A stretch of DNA of 64,000 bases from Linderina pennispora (taxonomy: Eukaryota; Kickxellomycota; Kickxellomycetes; Kickxellales; Kickxellaceae), in assembly GCF_002104995.1 (NCBI RefSeq), contig NW_024468290.1, forward strand, positions 1 to 64,000, written 5' to 3'. Shown here piece after piece: positions 52,002 to 63,065 of the stretch. The position numbers and the translations under genes were made by a program. Under the pieces are notes generated by a model. The model was not told the origin of the DNA, ran no database searches, and saw only the letters and a program-made list of their open reading frames with translations. The first letter of the stretch is position 1, and each line of letters starts with the position of its first letter.

Positions 52002-54631
52002 CTATTCGCCTACTGACTGATCATCGATCGTCATTGATGAGGAGCGCGACTGCCTACCCACGCCCTCGATATACGGATCTGGATCAGGCTCTTGGCGCTG
52101 TGCAGTGTGCTGCACTGCCTGTCTGGACCTTGAGTTAGTCCTGCCCCGCGGCCGACCAACTCGGTTAACGGTGTTTTCCTGGGCATGGAATCTCTCCAAG
52201 TACGCTTGATAGGCATGGTACTCTGGTGTTTGCATATACGCTTCCATCTGTTGCTCGTACCGCGCCTTGTCCTGGCGAACACGCTCCTCGTAACGCTCCT
52301 TGGACTCCGCATCCAGGGCACGCCACCGCTCGCTTTGGATCTTCGACATATTCCCGAACTCGATGCCCTGGCCCTGCAGCTCCTGGTAGATATCGTCGCG
52401 AAACAGCTGGTACGCTGATCGCCATTTTGCAGGGCCATGAATGTCCTTCTTCGGGTGTCGCTTATATTTCCGCTTCGACGATCCAGGTGACTGCGGTGAC
52501 CGATCCTGTCTGGTTTGCGGGTAGCTTGTCTCCGATGTCGGCAGTCGTGGCGAATGTGGGTCGACACCGGGCCTCCTGTATGGCGACGCCGTGCTGACAT
52601 GTGAGCTGTGGCGAGACCGTGTTGTACGGCTAGGTGCAGACGACGCTGACGACAGACCGCGCGGCCTTGGGCTAAGCTGACTGGTGGTTATCACGAGGGG
52701 CCCAGGCACAAACCCTGCTGGGCCCACAGGCGTTGTGTCTGTGCTCGGCCGGTGGCTAGTCTGGTGTAACGGCGAAGTTGTCAACGGATAGTTTAGAGTG
52801 AGGGGCGATGGCCGCTTGTAGGTAAATGTATCACGTGAGGGAGTGCTGAGCGACAGTGGCGGCGACGACATTCTCCCTGGATAGGGGGTCCTACTGGAAC
52901 CCTCTTGGGCAGGGGTCGTGAATGCAGTTGGCCTCGATACGTCCTGACGCGGCGCACTTGGTGCCTGATCTCTATGGTGGGATTCAGCTGAATCCTCAGC
53001 GCCAGACCGGCGTGGGCTGTCTGTCAAACGATACTGGTCCAGTTGTGTGATGCGGGGATGGCCCTGTGTATGGCGTCTCGATACTGGGAGTTCAGGGAAT
53101 GGGAATGATGTTGATTGCGCGTGGCCAGGGTATGTATCGCCTTCACTCGAGGTAGGCGATATTTCCAAGTCTTGGAATTGGCCAGCTACATAGAGTTTAG
53201 TATTCAATAAAAGACAATACATAGTATGCTAAATGACACAAGCATTTTCAGACAACTATTGGCCAAATACTTACAAGGCGAGTGGGCGGGGTGTGGTGAA
53301 TGTCCGGGATGGCTGTCTCGTTGAATTTGAGCCGGGTAGCAGATGTCCTGGGCTTTCCGCACGAGTATCTATATAAAACAGTGGTGCAAGGTCAGTTGAT
53401 ATGCTTGTCTTTAGATGGGCTATGCAAAGCAAAGCATATTACGCAGAGGAAAAACATGCGTTAAGGTGTTTAATTGCTACTAGCGAGGCAGGGCAGGTAA
53501 GGTATCTGGGCGGGAGCAATAGGATAGACCCACGACGTGCAAGATGAAAGGCGGGTTAGGTTGGCAACAATAGTATAAGCGCATCTCAGCATTTTCCGGA
53601 ATAATGATGCGATGGCAGTGGGAAACTGGCCGCCGCAATACAGCCCTGCTCGCTTCACCCCAACATATATCTGAATAGAGCACGGAAAATGGGCCGCAAT
53701 AATGCCCTTGGGGCGATTCTGGGACACACATGGCGCCCGAGACAATGCCGGCTTTGACTCTGCTAGATAGAGCTCTGATACGAGGCAAAGAGGAGGGCGC
53801 TGATGCGCATCACAAAGTTGCCAAGGCATAAATTGCCGCATTTGGTCGAGCGCACTTCATCCAGCCACCACCATCACCATCAGGGCACGCGACCGGGATA
53901 TGGACATAGGATTGGCGGCGGACATAGCAGGCTTTGGGCAAGCACCTGCCAATTTGCAAAGCGCAGTGGCCAGCAGCACAAGACATGGAACCAGCAAGGC
54001 GCTCACCCGTGCTCTAGTGCGAGCAAGAGTAGAGCTACTCCAAAACATCGTGAATAATGGCTACCGCAACAACACCCAGCTGCACTCACTGCAGAAATGA
54101 CACTCGCAAACCCCTGGACAAGAGGGAGCGGGACTCAGCAATAGAGCCCTCCCTGCTGCATCTGTTTGGCTTATGCGAGAGGGGTGCAACCACTCTGTGT
54201 GGTGCTGCACAGCGCCTGTTTTTGGAACAATGTGGCCCGTGAGAACCGAGAGGCGAGAAACCGAACCAGCCAAGCGACAAACTCTGAGCAGGCTGGGGGA
54301 GAAACAAGAAAAGTTGCACTTACCCTCCGGTGCCCACGTTTAACGCCGAGCGCTTCAAAGTCGGCCTCGCGCATTTCAGCAATCTACGGTGTTTTGGCAG
54401 AGGAAAAATGGCTGGTTAGTTTGGTATAGTGGGTAAGCACACTCTTTGTGCGCGCTGGTGTGGGGCTACTGAGGTGTGCTGTACTATCATCACTGCAACC
54501 GTAGCCATGTACCGAAGGCATCAACCTACCGCCTGAATCCTGTCGAAGCCCTCGCGCTCGAACGTTTCCAAGTACTCCAAGAGGTCAATGTCAGTAAGAA
54601 AGTCGCTCAGCTCTTTGGATGTGCGCTCCAT
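52002..54631 (-). CDS. SAM-domain plus HMG-box protein, four exons
   Basis: Exons 54530-54631, 54324-54383, 53275-53368 and 52002-53185 sum to 1440 nt, 479 aa, with matching phases. Introns have GTAGGT/GTAAGT donors; branch sites include AACTAACC and ATACTAAAC. The third intron (53369-54323) is 955 nt. Residues 1-65 form a SAM domain (FLTDIDLLEYLETFEREGFD, then MREADFEALGVKRGHRR). The middle is Ser/Pro/Thr-rich and disordered. Residues about 329-402 are an HMG box (GPAKWRSAYQLFRDDIYQEL...MSKIQSERWRALDAESKERY). The tail has GRPRGR, AT-hook-like. It is probably a nuclear DNA-binding regulator that oligomerises through SAM. The junction of exons 2 and 3 (GHRR to ILVRKAQD) is inferred from phase and SAM shape. 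Confidence 0.72.
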
Positions 54632-56612
54632 GGCCACTCTTCTATCACCAAAGAAAGGAAAGTCAGGTGTGAGATTATTAGCACCAAAACAGCATACTAG
54701 GCTGAAAGAACAGGGGAAAGTGTGCAATGGGGGAGTTGCGGCGTACATTCAGCAGCATGGATAATGTGAATGGCACGGCAAACTGGGCCTCGATAGCCTC
54801 CCCATGTCTGCTCTGTGGACAGCCGACAAGCAGCCACAGGCAGACCCGGAGCACGTCGTCCCCATTTAAAAACCATCGCCCTACGTGCCGAGGCAGGTAT
54901 CATTTGTGGATATCGACTGACCAGAGCTACTTTGGAAGATGTGATCACCAGACAGAGAAATGCCGAGCTTCGGCACTAGACCGGCAGTTCTAGCACTGGA
55001 GAGTGGCATGGTTCTGTATTTAAATCAGTCCCTTCATTGGCTGCGACTGGAGGCGCATTCTGTCTCCGCCGCAGCCTGTAGGTGATGGCAGCGGCTCCAC
55101 AGACGAGAAGCCAGCCCAAATTGCCTTCTCTCCAGCGACTTTTTGTCGTTTGCAACATCGAGGAAAAATCTGCACTATACGACTGCAGACCCTGAACATG
55201 TATGCACGCACAAAAGTCCCGCAGCTCAAAAGCAGAAAGCTCCCCACCAGAAAAGAACTTGCATCACAGAAGTCATCAGTCGAGCATCAGACCTGTCACA
55301 GGCCTGCCTGCACCGCACGTAGCATCAAAAGGTGGCCATTACATACCAGTAAGACCTCTACTAAGAAAGGGGATGAAAAGAGGGGGGGTGAAGGACGAAA
55401 AATGTACAGGGATATAAAAAGTTCGAATATAAACTGGGAGGAGAAAAAGGCAGAGAAGAGAACGGAAACAACGGGAATCCAGGGTGGTCGGCCAAAAAAA
55501 GATGGTCACATTCGCCAGGTTTTATTTGATACCTGGTCGATTTTTTCCTTCACGCCCTTTGCCCCACCTTCTTGCCCTCCTTGTTTCCGACGGCGACGAA
55601 ACCCAGCAAGTGCGGCGCCATCATGCCGGAACTGCGGGAAATTGTGCGAGGGAGGGGGTGGCCGAACCCGACCTGAGGGGGTTATGAGGCAGGGAGACCG
55701 GCCTCGTCACCATTTATTTTCTATTTAAGAAAACAATGCAATGCGTCGCTGATGCCCAAGGTCGTTTTTCACCATGCGAATAGTAGAAAGAAGGGGGAGG
55801 CGCAAAGAAAAACCATACATATTTAGGAGTGAAAAAAAGCGGTGGACACATGTACTGCCGAGCCTTTTCTAAGCCAAATGCTCTGCCCAGACGACATGTA
55901 CGGCATTTCCATGTTCTATTCAGTGGGTGCTGCCTGACGTTGGCTATTTCCTAGGATATGGGCGATATACCAGCCAATCTGGGTCACTGTCCACTGTGGA
56001 CCCTGTAGAATTTTATTAAACAGGGTGGTCGTTTGGTGCCTGGGTCTGATACATTCAGCGCATCTCCAGCTCAAGACCAATGGCAGAGCTGTCGTGTCCG
56101 TCACTGTTACTGCAGCGCCTGGCCATCTATCATGTGGGAGTACATCGACGCCACGGCCTGGTCCCATGATACGCCGTGTATATATCCCCTCAAGTCGCCA
56201 TAGCGACGGAGTGCTGAGCATATTTGCTCCTCCCCCTCTTTGGGTCTACTGCTCGGCGACTGGCATTGTAAACAAACCCGCAAGCATAGGCTAATAAGGC
56301 GTCGGTGGCAATGAAGCAGGGATGTCCTTTGACAGGCAAATGCAAACAGTGAACGGTTGATTTATTGGAGCAACAGCGAAGTCATGCTTTCCAGCAGCAC
56401 AATGGGCGAGGGAGGGAGACAAATTGCCGATCTCCTCTCCACACAGTTGGTGATGGCTCCAATGGGGGATCCAGCCGAGGACCGGTCCTGCAACCTGCCA
56501 TGGGTCCTTTAACTGCATGGCTTGGAGCCGATCCCTCCCTCAAACCCCCGACCATCCATTTCCACGAATGCAAACAAGCGCACATGGCGAAGGGGAATAT
56601 GCATTTTTAAAT
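54632..56612. other. 2-kb stretch without a supported gene
   Basis: Upstream of the SAM-HMG gene and downstream of the carboxypeptidase. Open frames such as 55150-55728 have random-looking composition and no motif. Confidence 0.45.
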
Positions 56613-58429
56613 TCAGCCCTTGATAATACGATTCACCATATTGAGACATGCCTCAGGCTGATCGCCGGGTGACATGTGGCCAGCGTTCAAGATGACCCAG
56701 TGCGACAATCCGCCGCCCTGGCGCATGTAGCCGCTGAGCTCGTTGCCGATCCACCACTGGTCGCGATCCGCCAGCGCAAACTTGTGCTTGTTTGTCCATT
56801 CGAGTTCGTTGATCCACAGTGTGTTTCCAGCCACACCGTCCCGGAAATCAAACTGGCCCTGGTTCAGGTTTACGGGCATGCGCTCAAGCAGGTACGGGAA
56901 CAGCGGAGCGGTGGTGCGCATGATATCCTCCATCAGGTGGTAGTAGACTCCCCAGTCCTTGCCATACGCAATGTCTTCGCTGTGCAGCGCCTTACGCACC
57001 ACAGGCTGGTTCAGGCCGCGGTCCAGGTACGTACGCTTGTACTGGTGGTTGCGCTGCCGAATATCGTACCAGTTGATGCCACCAGTGACATTCTTGAAGT
57101 AGTCGAACATCAGGTTACGCGCATCGGTGCCTCGTGCCAGATCGCCCAGCATTGTATGGTTCAGCGCCTTGAACGCCAGAAAGATCGACTGTGTCCGCCT
57201 GGTTCGCATCCAGCAGCCCCCATGCAAACCCAATACCGCCGTGTGCCAGGATCTGTAGCGGCGGATGCACCCAGCTGTTGCCAATGGAGAGCCCCTTTAG
57301 GTTGATGCGCTCCGGATGCCCCTCACCAAGCTTCTGGTTCTGCTCGTCAAAGTACACACCTATGGCTGGCACAAACTTGCCGCCATACGACTCGCTGAAC
57401 ACGAAAAACTCGTGCTCGCGCAGCTCGGGCCGGAGCGCATAAAACTCTTGCATGAACTTCCACATGTCTTTGCCGACTGCACGCATGTTGGTGACATACC
57501 CGTCCTTGAAGTCGCCTGACTCGTCGTTGCTAAGACCAGCCTTCTCCCAGACGGATCGCTTATCGTCACGCGGCGGCTTTGGGCCAGTGTAGCCCGCGTT
57601 GACAAAGTACGCGTCGGCTTCGTCGTACACATGCGGCTTCACAATCTCGCGGATACGGTCCATCTCATCGTAAACAAAGAATTCGTTGACCCGGCTGCCA
57701 AAGTTGTATCCCAAGAGGTGGTGAGAATGGCGCGCCGACATTCCGTCGATGAGCCGGTGGACAAATGGATGGAGCTGCGGTGGCCACGCTGCTTTTGGGT
57801 GTATCAGCTCGCGCATCACGCTGCGTGCCTCGCCGACAATGTGCTCTGTGGTCATGGGAGAGGATATGGACGCATACTGGTTGGCATCCCCAGGGTACTT
57901 TTTCGCGCCAGGTTGCAGCGTTGTCGGGAAGCTGCTTGGCACTCGGATACAGGTCATCTAGCGTCAGATTGACTGGTGGCTGGACAGAGCTGAACCCCGT
58001 GCCTACCGGTTGGTCGACCACCAAGAAGTTGTACTCGTTGGCCCAGGTGATGTTACGACGCGTAAACTGCCCGTCATCGGTCAGCTCCAGCGGTCCCATC
58101 TCAGTAAACAGACCGATCATGGAGCTCGAGCCGGGCCCGCCCTGGATCCATAGAGCAAGCGGTGGCTTCTCAACCTTGGGCGCAATGGCTGGGAAGTACC
58201 AGTAGAACAATTTTGCCGTACCGCTGTTCTCAGCACCGCCGTCGGGTGTGAACTGACGCACGGTGATGTGGCCTGCGTAACTTTCGTGCAGTGGCTGCTC
58301 GCCAGCCTTGTAGGGAAGACCTGCAACGCGGTCGTTGGTATATTTGTCCTGGGATGGTGCTGTTGCCGCCGTGGACACAAGCGCCAGCAGCAATGCTGTA
58401 GCCGCCTTCGATGCAATTCGGACACGCAT
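56613..58429 (-). CDS. Serine carboxypeptidase (S10), two frameshifts
   Basis: About 600 aa if two single-base shifts are bridged: one at the T5 run 57899-57903 and one near 57180-57205. Start MRVRIASKAATALLLALVSTAATA gives a signal peptide. Segment 1 holds GGPGSSSMIGLFTEMGPL, the oxyanion region of S10 enzymes, and DQPVGTGFS. Segment 2 holds the catalytic Ser in SESYGGKFVPAIG (usual GESYGG has Gly first). Segment 3 holds NQGQFDFRDGVAGN with the likely Asp and NAGHMSPGDQP with the His. All three triad residues remain, arguing for sequence error or very recent damage. Similar to CPVL-like secreted or vacuolar carboxypeptidases. No splice sites explain the shifts. Confidence 0.85.
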
Positions 58430-58916
58430 TCGGGAAAAATAGCAATACCGAAAAATGTAAACAGAGTGAGAGAAAGCAAGAATGCTTGCAGGCAAAGGCA
58501 GCATGAGCTGCAGCACCCAATCCAGTGCGGAATGCAGAGGTGTGGCTCTCAGAGTGAAGGGCAAGCTTGCTTGTTTGCTCAAAAGCGCACATGTGCGATA
58601 CGCCCACTGATATCCTCAACTGGACATATCCAGAATATATGGGATGCGTGGTACTTGGGCGCTGGTGCGAACACGCATGAATTCTCTTAACACAAGGCCC
58701 ACACTACAGCCAGTGCGGCCAGCGGTCAGCAGCAACCAATCCTTCGCCCGTACTAAAAAAAGATCTGCACAGCAAGCCCAACAAAAGCGCTGACGCTCTA
58801 TAAATACAGAATCTGGTGCTTTGCAGTGAAAGCCCTTCAGGTTATTTTTCTCTTTCTCGCTCTTTTTTCCTCACTTTTTGCCTCACCCCCTTTCTGTATA
58901 AACAAAAGCATAGAAT
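58430..58916. other. Divergent intergenic region
   Basis: 487 bp between the carboxypeptidase and the first DUF7137-like gene. TATAAATAC at 58799-58807 is a TATA candidate about 110 bp before ATG 58917. Confidence 0.45.
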
Positions 58917-59898
58917 ATGAGAAGCAGCCTGCTGTGGAGAACCGCGCTTGCTGGTTCTGGGGCTCCTCTGCCTCATGGAGCTGTCGTTTGCTCAAGACAG
59001 TAAGTTGACCGTATATTCACTCCAGCAACAATGGCTCTTGTTAGCGCCGGAAGGGTAGAGTAAGGTACTAATGGGCTGTGGCTTCCCTCCAATTGTTTGC
59101 TGGATCTGTCAACAAATGTAGACAACGACAACAAGGACAGCAAGGACAACAACAACGATGTGTCGCCAACCTCCACGAGAAACACCCGGTCCACACCGAC
59201 GCCCACGCCTACCAAGTCGAACTCACGGACCAAGGCGGACGATGCAACCAAGGACGATAACAGCGCTACCGATGACAATAAGGACGATAAGGAGAACTCT
59301 GATGAGCAGACAGCAGACGAAAATTCTGGAGACCATGCTTCCAGTATCGATGAGGCTGAGATGGAGTCCGAGTTCCCCGATATTGGCACAATCAGTATCA
59401 CGACTCCTGACGCTGCAGCTGGGGTGTCGGTCATGTTCCCAATCGGTGGTGATGTCGAGATCGGATGGAAGATTTCGAACACCACCTGGCGCCCTCCTAA
59501 GAAGATCACAGTTTGCGGGCGTCTCCCACCTGGGTACAACAGGGACACTACTAATCCGTACTCGTGTGACTGGATGATTGCGACCAACACCAGCGGCAGC
59601 ACTGTCAACGTCACATGGAACACGGTGACCCACGGCCCGCCTGGACTGAGGTTCTGGGAATCTCAGGGCTATTCCCTTTACATTTTCGATAGTGATCTAG
59701 GAAGGCCTGCAAACCTCAAGCCTGGTCAGGCAAGGGAAGCAGTGCTGAAGTTCTCGATGTACAACTCGCGTTACCAGCTCTCGAACGAGGGCGTGCCAAA
59801 GGGATACAACCCAAGTGCAGCTCCACCATCTGTCAAGGTTCACATGTGGGGGCGTGGTAGGCGTGGTTGCGCTGGCGCTGCTTGGCGTCATGGCCTGA
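58917..59898 (+). CDS. DUF7137-like secreted/anchored protein, paralogue 1, frameshifted
   Basis: Exon 1 58917-58999, intron 59000-59121 (donor GTAAGT, acceptor TGTAG), exon 2 from 59122. The signal peptide is split by a shift near 58945: MRSSLLWRTA in one frame, LLVLGLLCLMELSFAQD in the next. An Asp/Asn/Thr-rich spacer (about 90 residues) leads to a beta-rich domain with ISITTPDAAAGVSVMFPIGG, EIGWKI, VTWNTVTHGPPGLRFWESQGYSLYIFDSDLG and FSMYNSRYQLSNEG. Near 59855 a second shift leads to a hydrophobic tail (GGVVGVVALALLGVMA, stop 59896-59898), a membrane or GPI-type end. Without the shift the frame runs on to 59978 as unlike sequence. Shares its core with 60562-61927. Confidence 0.65.
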
Positions 59899-59978
59899 TT
59901 CCGCAATATCGCCCTTGGTACATTCCTATTCAACATACCCTTTCCTACTTCCTACATAAACATTACACGCACATTTAA

Positions 59979-60561
59979 TGGGTTCCTACACATCTTACAT
60001 GCACTAGCGACGATAGGCTTCTTTGTTGTGACGGACGAGCGCAAGGGACGCCACCTCCAGCCAGTGTCGGCGCAGAGAAGAAGAGTGCCTCCCCTGGCCT
60101 ATATTTGGTCCGTCACATCCGATTGTTGTCCTGGCCAAAATGGGGAGTGGCCGGGCTGATGTGTATTGCAAAATTTCTAAATACAACAGCGCAAGGCCGA
60201 AAGCCCCTACTGCCCACCGCATTTTGCTGCCTTTCTCTCCGCAGCAGCGAGCTAGCTTGAGCTGTGAGCTGTAAACAGCATTTACTGCAGCGCCTGCTCG
60301 CCCTTTTTCCCGGGCCTTCTGGCAGTGAAAAGTCCTGGGGTCGTTTTTCGCCACTTCTCTCTTTCTTCTCCTCTTCGCAAACTTTGTTTTCTCTATCCTG
60401 CCTCATATCGTATATCACCTAATATCTCTTCCCATCCCCCGCTCCATCCCTGCTCGCTGTTCAACTCTGCAGGCAACTGGACATATCCTTGTATCTGGCA
60501 AATCCTACTAACTTGCAGCCAAACACGCGGGGATTTGTGTAACCATATCATCTCTTACAGA
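59979..60561. other. Intergenic, 583 bp
   Basis: Promoter of the second DUF7137-like gene. It ends in a pyrimidine-rich tract and has no supported coding frame. Confidence 0.4.
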
Positions 60562-61927
60562 ATGGGCTCGACTCACGGAGCGTCGCGCAAGCTGGCACTG
60601 GCCCTGCTTGTCTTCTACCTCGCACTAGCGCTATGTGGGTGTATCGTGTCTGCCGCCGACGGTAAGGTCACTTTTTTTTTTGAATCGGCTCTGCTGTTCT
60701 CCGCATGTGGTGTTTACTGGTGAGCGAGTGTGAGAAGCCGCATTTTCTCCCCTCCCCACCTGCACTGCTGGTGTGGCATTGTCTTGGGAGGAGGTTTGTT
60801 TTTGCTTTTTCTATCGCGGCGGGAGGCGTGGTGGTATTTGGAGAACAGAGTGATCTGGGAGGAGCCAGCACGCCCGCCTGAATATACAGCACCTCTCTCT
60901 CCCTGCCACGCTATGACCTAGCGTTAAATCTACACTCCAATGGAGCCTCTATATTGCTAACGCTGAAGCAAGCACTTTGTAGCAGCGACTGATGGTGGAA
61001 ACGGCCAGGTAGCAGCTGCAAAAGATAGCCCAGCCGATGGCGGGAAACAAACAGGCGGCTCCAGCGAACAACGACCACGCAGTGGCAAAGGATGGCCAGG
61101 CAGCATCAAAGGATGTCCAGGCTGATGCTAAGGACACCAAGGCCGAAGGCAAGGACAGCAGTCAGCCAGCGGAGGGTCAGAAAGCACCGGCATCGGGCAA
61201 CTCGGACGCAAGGGACGCAGCGATCAGCATCAATGCGGCAAACGGCGGCGATTCGGCGAAGCCGTCGGCGACCACCAACGGTTTCGGTATTTCGCTGAAC
61301 AACAACAACGGCAATTCCGCCACGCCCTCCAAGAGCACCAGCTCCTCGAAGGCCTCCTCATCCAGCAGCAGCAGCAGTTCGAACGGACAGCCGGGCCGAA
61401 TCGTCATGAAAACCCCGCCCCGGGCCGTCCAGTCGCCGCTATTCGAGATTAACTCCATCGTCAAGCTTGCCTGGGACTACGACGACAACATGAAGAAGGC
61501 GCCAAGCAAGATCTCAATTCGGGGGCAGATGCCGAGCACAATTACAGAGCCCGGCACGGGCAAGCCGCTGTACTGGTACATTGCCCAGAATGTCAGCGGT
61601 AGTGAGAAGGCGTACGACTGGAACACAGTCACGCAGAGCCCGCCTGGCTACACGCTGAGCGAGGGTGCTGGATACAAGCTGTTCATCTACGATAGTGATA
61701 TTGGGTGGGAGAACAGCACCAGGGTATCGGCTGGTAAGCTGTTCCAGTTTACGCTGCCGTTCGCCATGTACAACTCGCGGTACGCGCAGTCCAACGATGG
61801 TGTGACTTCGAACTATAACCCGAATGCAGCCACTCGTGCAGTATCGCTGACGGTTGGTGCGTGGGCTGTCCATCCTTGGAGCAGTGCTGACAGCCGTTTC
61901 ATTCTAGCCCCTTCTGCTACAAACTAA
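60562..61927 (+). CDS. DUF7137-like secreted/anchored protein, paralogue 2
   Basis: Exons 60562-60661 and 61029-61927; 332 aa as read. The intron is long (367 nt), with donor GTAAGG, branch TTGCTAACG and acceptor AGATAG. The signal peptide MGSTHGASRKLALALLVFYL continues as a hydrophobic run to SAAD. A 120-residue Ala/Ser/Lys/Asp-rich spacer with a Ser run follows, then the beta domain (VQSPLFEINSIVKLAWDYDD, YDWNTVTQSPPGYTLSEGAGYKLFIYDSDIGW, FAMYNSRYAQSNDG). At the end, the alternative frame after about 61856 gives LVRGLSILGAVLTAVSF and a stop at 61907, a better C-terminus for this family. A one-base error there is likely. The family is recognised from memory as the fungal DUF7137 type; role unknown, probably cell wall or membrane. 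Confidence 0.75.
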
Positions 61928-62164
61928 ACGATCTCTTCCTATATTACCTTTTCTTCCAAATCCATTTTTTCTTTTTGATATAGCATAGAACATGTATGCT
62001 GCGGTATACCCAACATCCGGGCCATATGCGCAAAAAGAAAAAAGCCATCGCCATACATTGCAACCTCACTCGCGGTGACAGCATGGTTTGACAAAGCCAA
62101 CAGCAATTTATTTCAAGCTGCCAGCAATTACTAGAGATATAGATGTAAGGCTACGCACGTTGGC

Positions 62165-62735
62165 TTAGGCGTAGTTGAGGCGGAAGATGTCGTTGTAGAC
62201 AAAGAACCCGTTATCGTCAACCAGCTGGAAGCTCTGGGTGTACTGCATGGGCTTCTGCTCATCGTCGATCTGGAGCTGGCCAGTGACGGTAATGACTATG
62301 GCAGTGACGCCGGGCAGCGAGGGCTGGGCGTCCATGGTGGTGACCTTGTGGACGACCCGGGTGAACGGCAGGCTCTACAGGGTCACATGATTTAGCAGAG
62401 CAGCGCTTGCTTTTAGCTCAGTGGCATGCATATTCGCAAAGCCTCAATGGCGCTTGCTGCCTGCACTATAACTTACCACCAGCTTCTCCACAATATCGTT
62501 GGCGCCCTTGAACTGCTGGCCCTCCCACGACATCATCGACACGTCCCTCTACACAAGAGCTGGTGTTTAGTAAATTGGGTGAGCTCGCAAAGCCAAGGGG
62601 CTGGGCGCGCTTTCAATTCAGGTTGGAGCTTGGGTTTCAACGTACGTAGAGCGGGGCAAGGCCCTTGCGGTCGGCGTCAAAGGCGCTGTAGTAAAAGTCG
62701 ACAAACTGCTTCGCAACGGTATCGGCGTCGGCCAT
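62165..62735 (-). CDS. NTF2: Nuclear transport factor 2
   Basis: Three exons: 62646-62735, 62477-62548 and 62165-62374; 123 aa, clean. Introns of 97 and 102 nt have GTACGT and GTAAGT donors and TGTAG acceptors. The sequence follows the NTF2 fold: AKQFVDFYYSAFDADRKGLAPLY, then SMMSWEGQQFKGANDIVEKLVSLPF, then the sheet with VTGQLQIDDEQKPMQYTQSFQLV and the C-terminal FFVYNDIFRLNY. NTF2 carries Ran-GDP into the nucleus through FxFG nucleoporins. Length is that of yeast Ntf2 (125). Confidence 0.96.
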
Positions 62736-63065
62736 GGTTTTCAATGGGGCTGCTACGGATGAGTCTCAAATCGAGAATATGAGAGAGGGTAATTGAGAGG
62801 AGAAAAGATGGGCGAAATTCTGGCCTGCTTGCAATACGGCGTATAGGTTTTTCTGCCCGAACCGCAGGCATACGAAATTTTCGGCTAAGGCGTTGGGAGT
62901 TGCTTTGCCAACAATCGCCCACGCTCTTCCGCTGTGGCTCACGCTTCGTCGTCGGGACAGCCAACAGTTGGGCTTTTTTCTTCTTTTCTCTGCTTGACTC
63001 TAGCAAACAAGAGAACCTTTTATATATTTTATTGCCAACGGCCGCCTGCCCACCACAAGCTCTAC

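Noticed and set aside
53470-53841. 123-codon minus-strand frame inside the SAM-HMG gene
   Set aside because: It falls in the proposed 955-nt intron. No domain is seen, and adding it is not needed for the phases to fit.
55150-55728. 192-codon plus-strand frame
   Set aside because: Lys/Arg-rich random-looking sequence with no domain, in a region without splice or promoter support.
57115-57957. Carboxypeptidase shifts explained by introns
   Set aside because: No GT-AG pair in the overlaps gives matching phases, so single-base shifts are the simpler reading.
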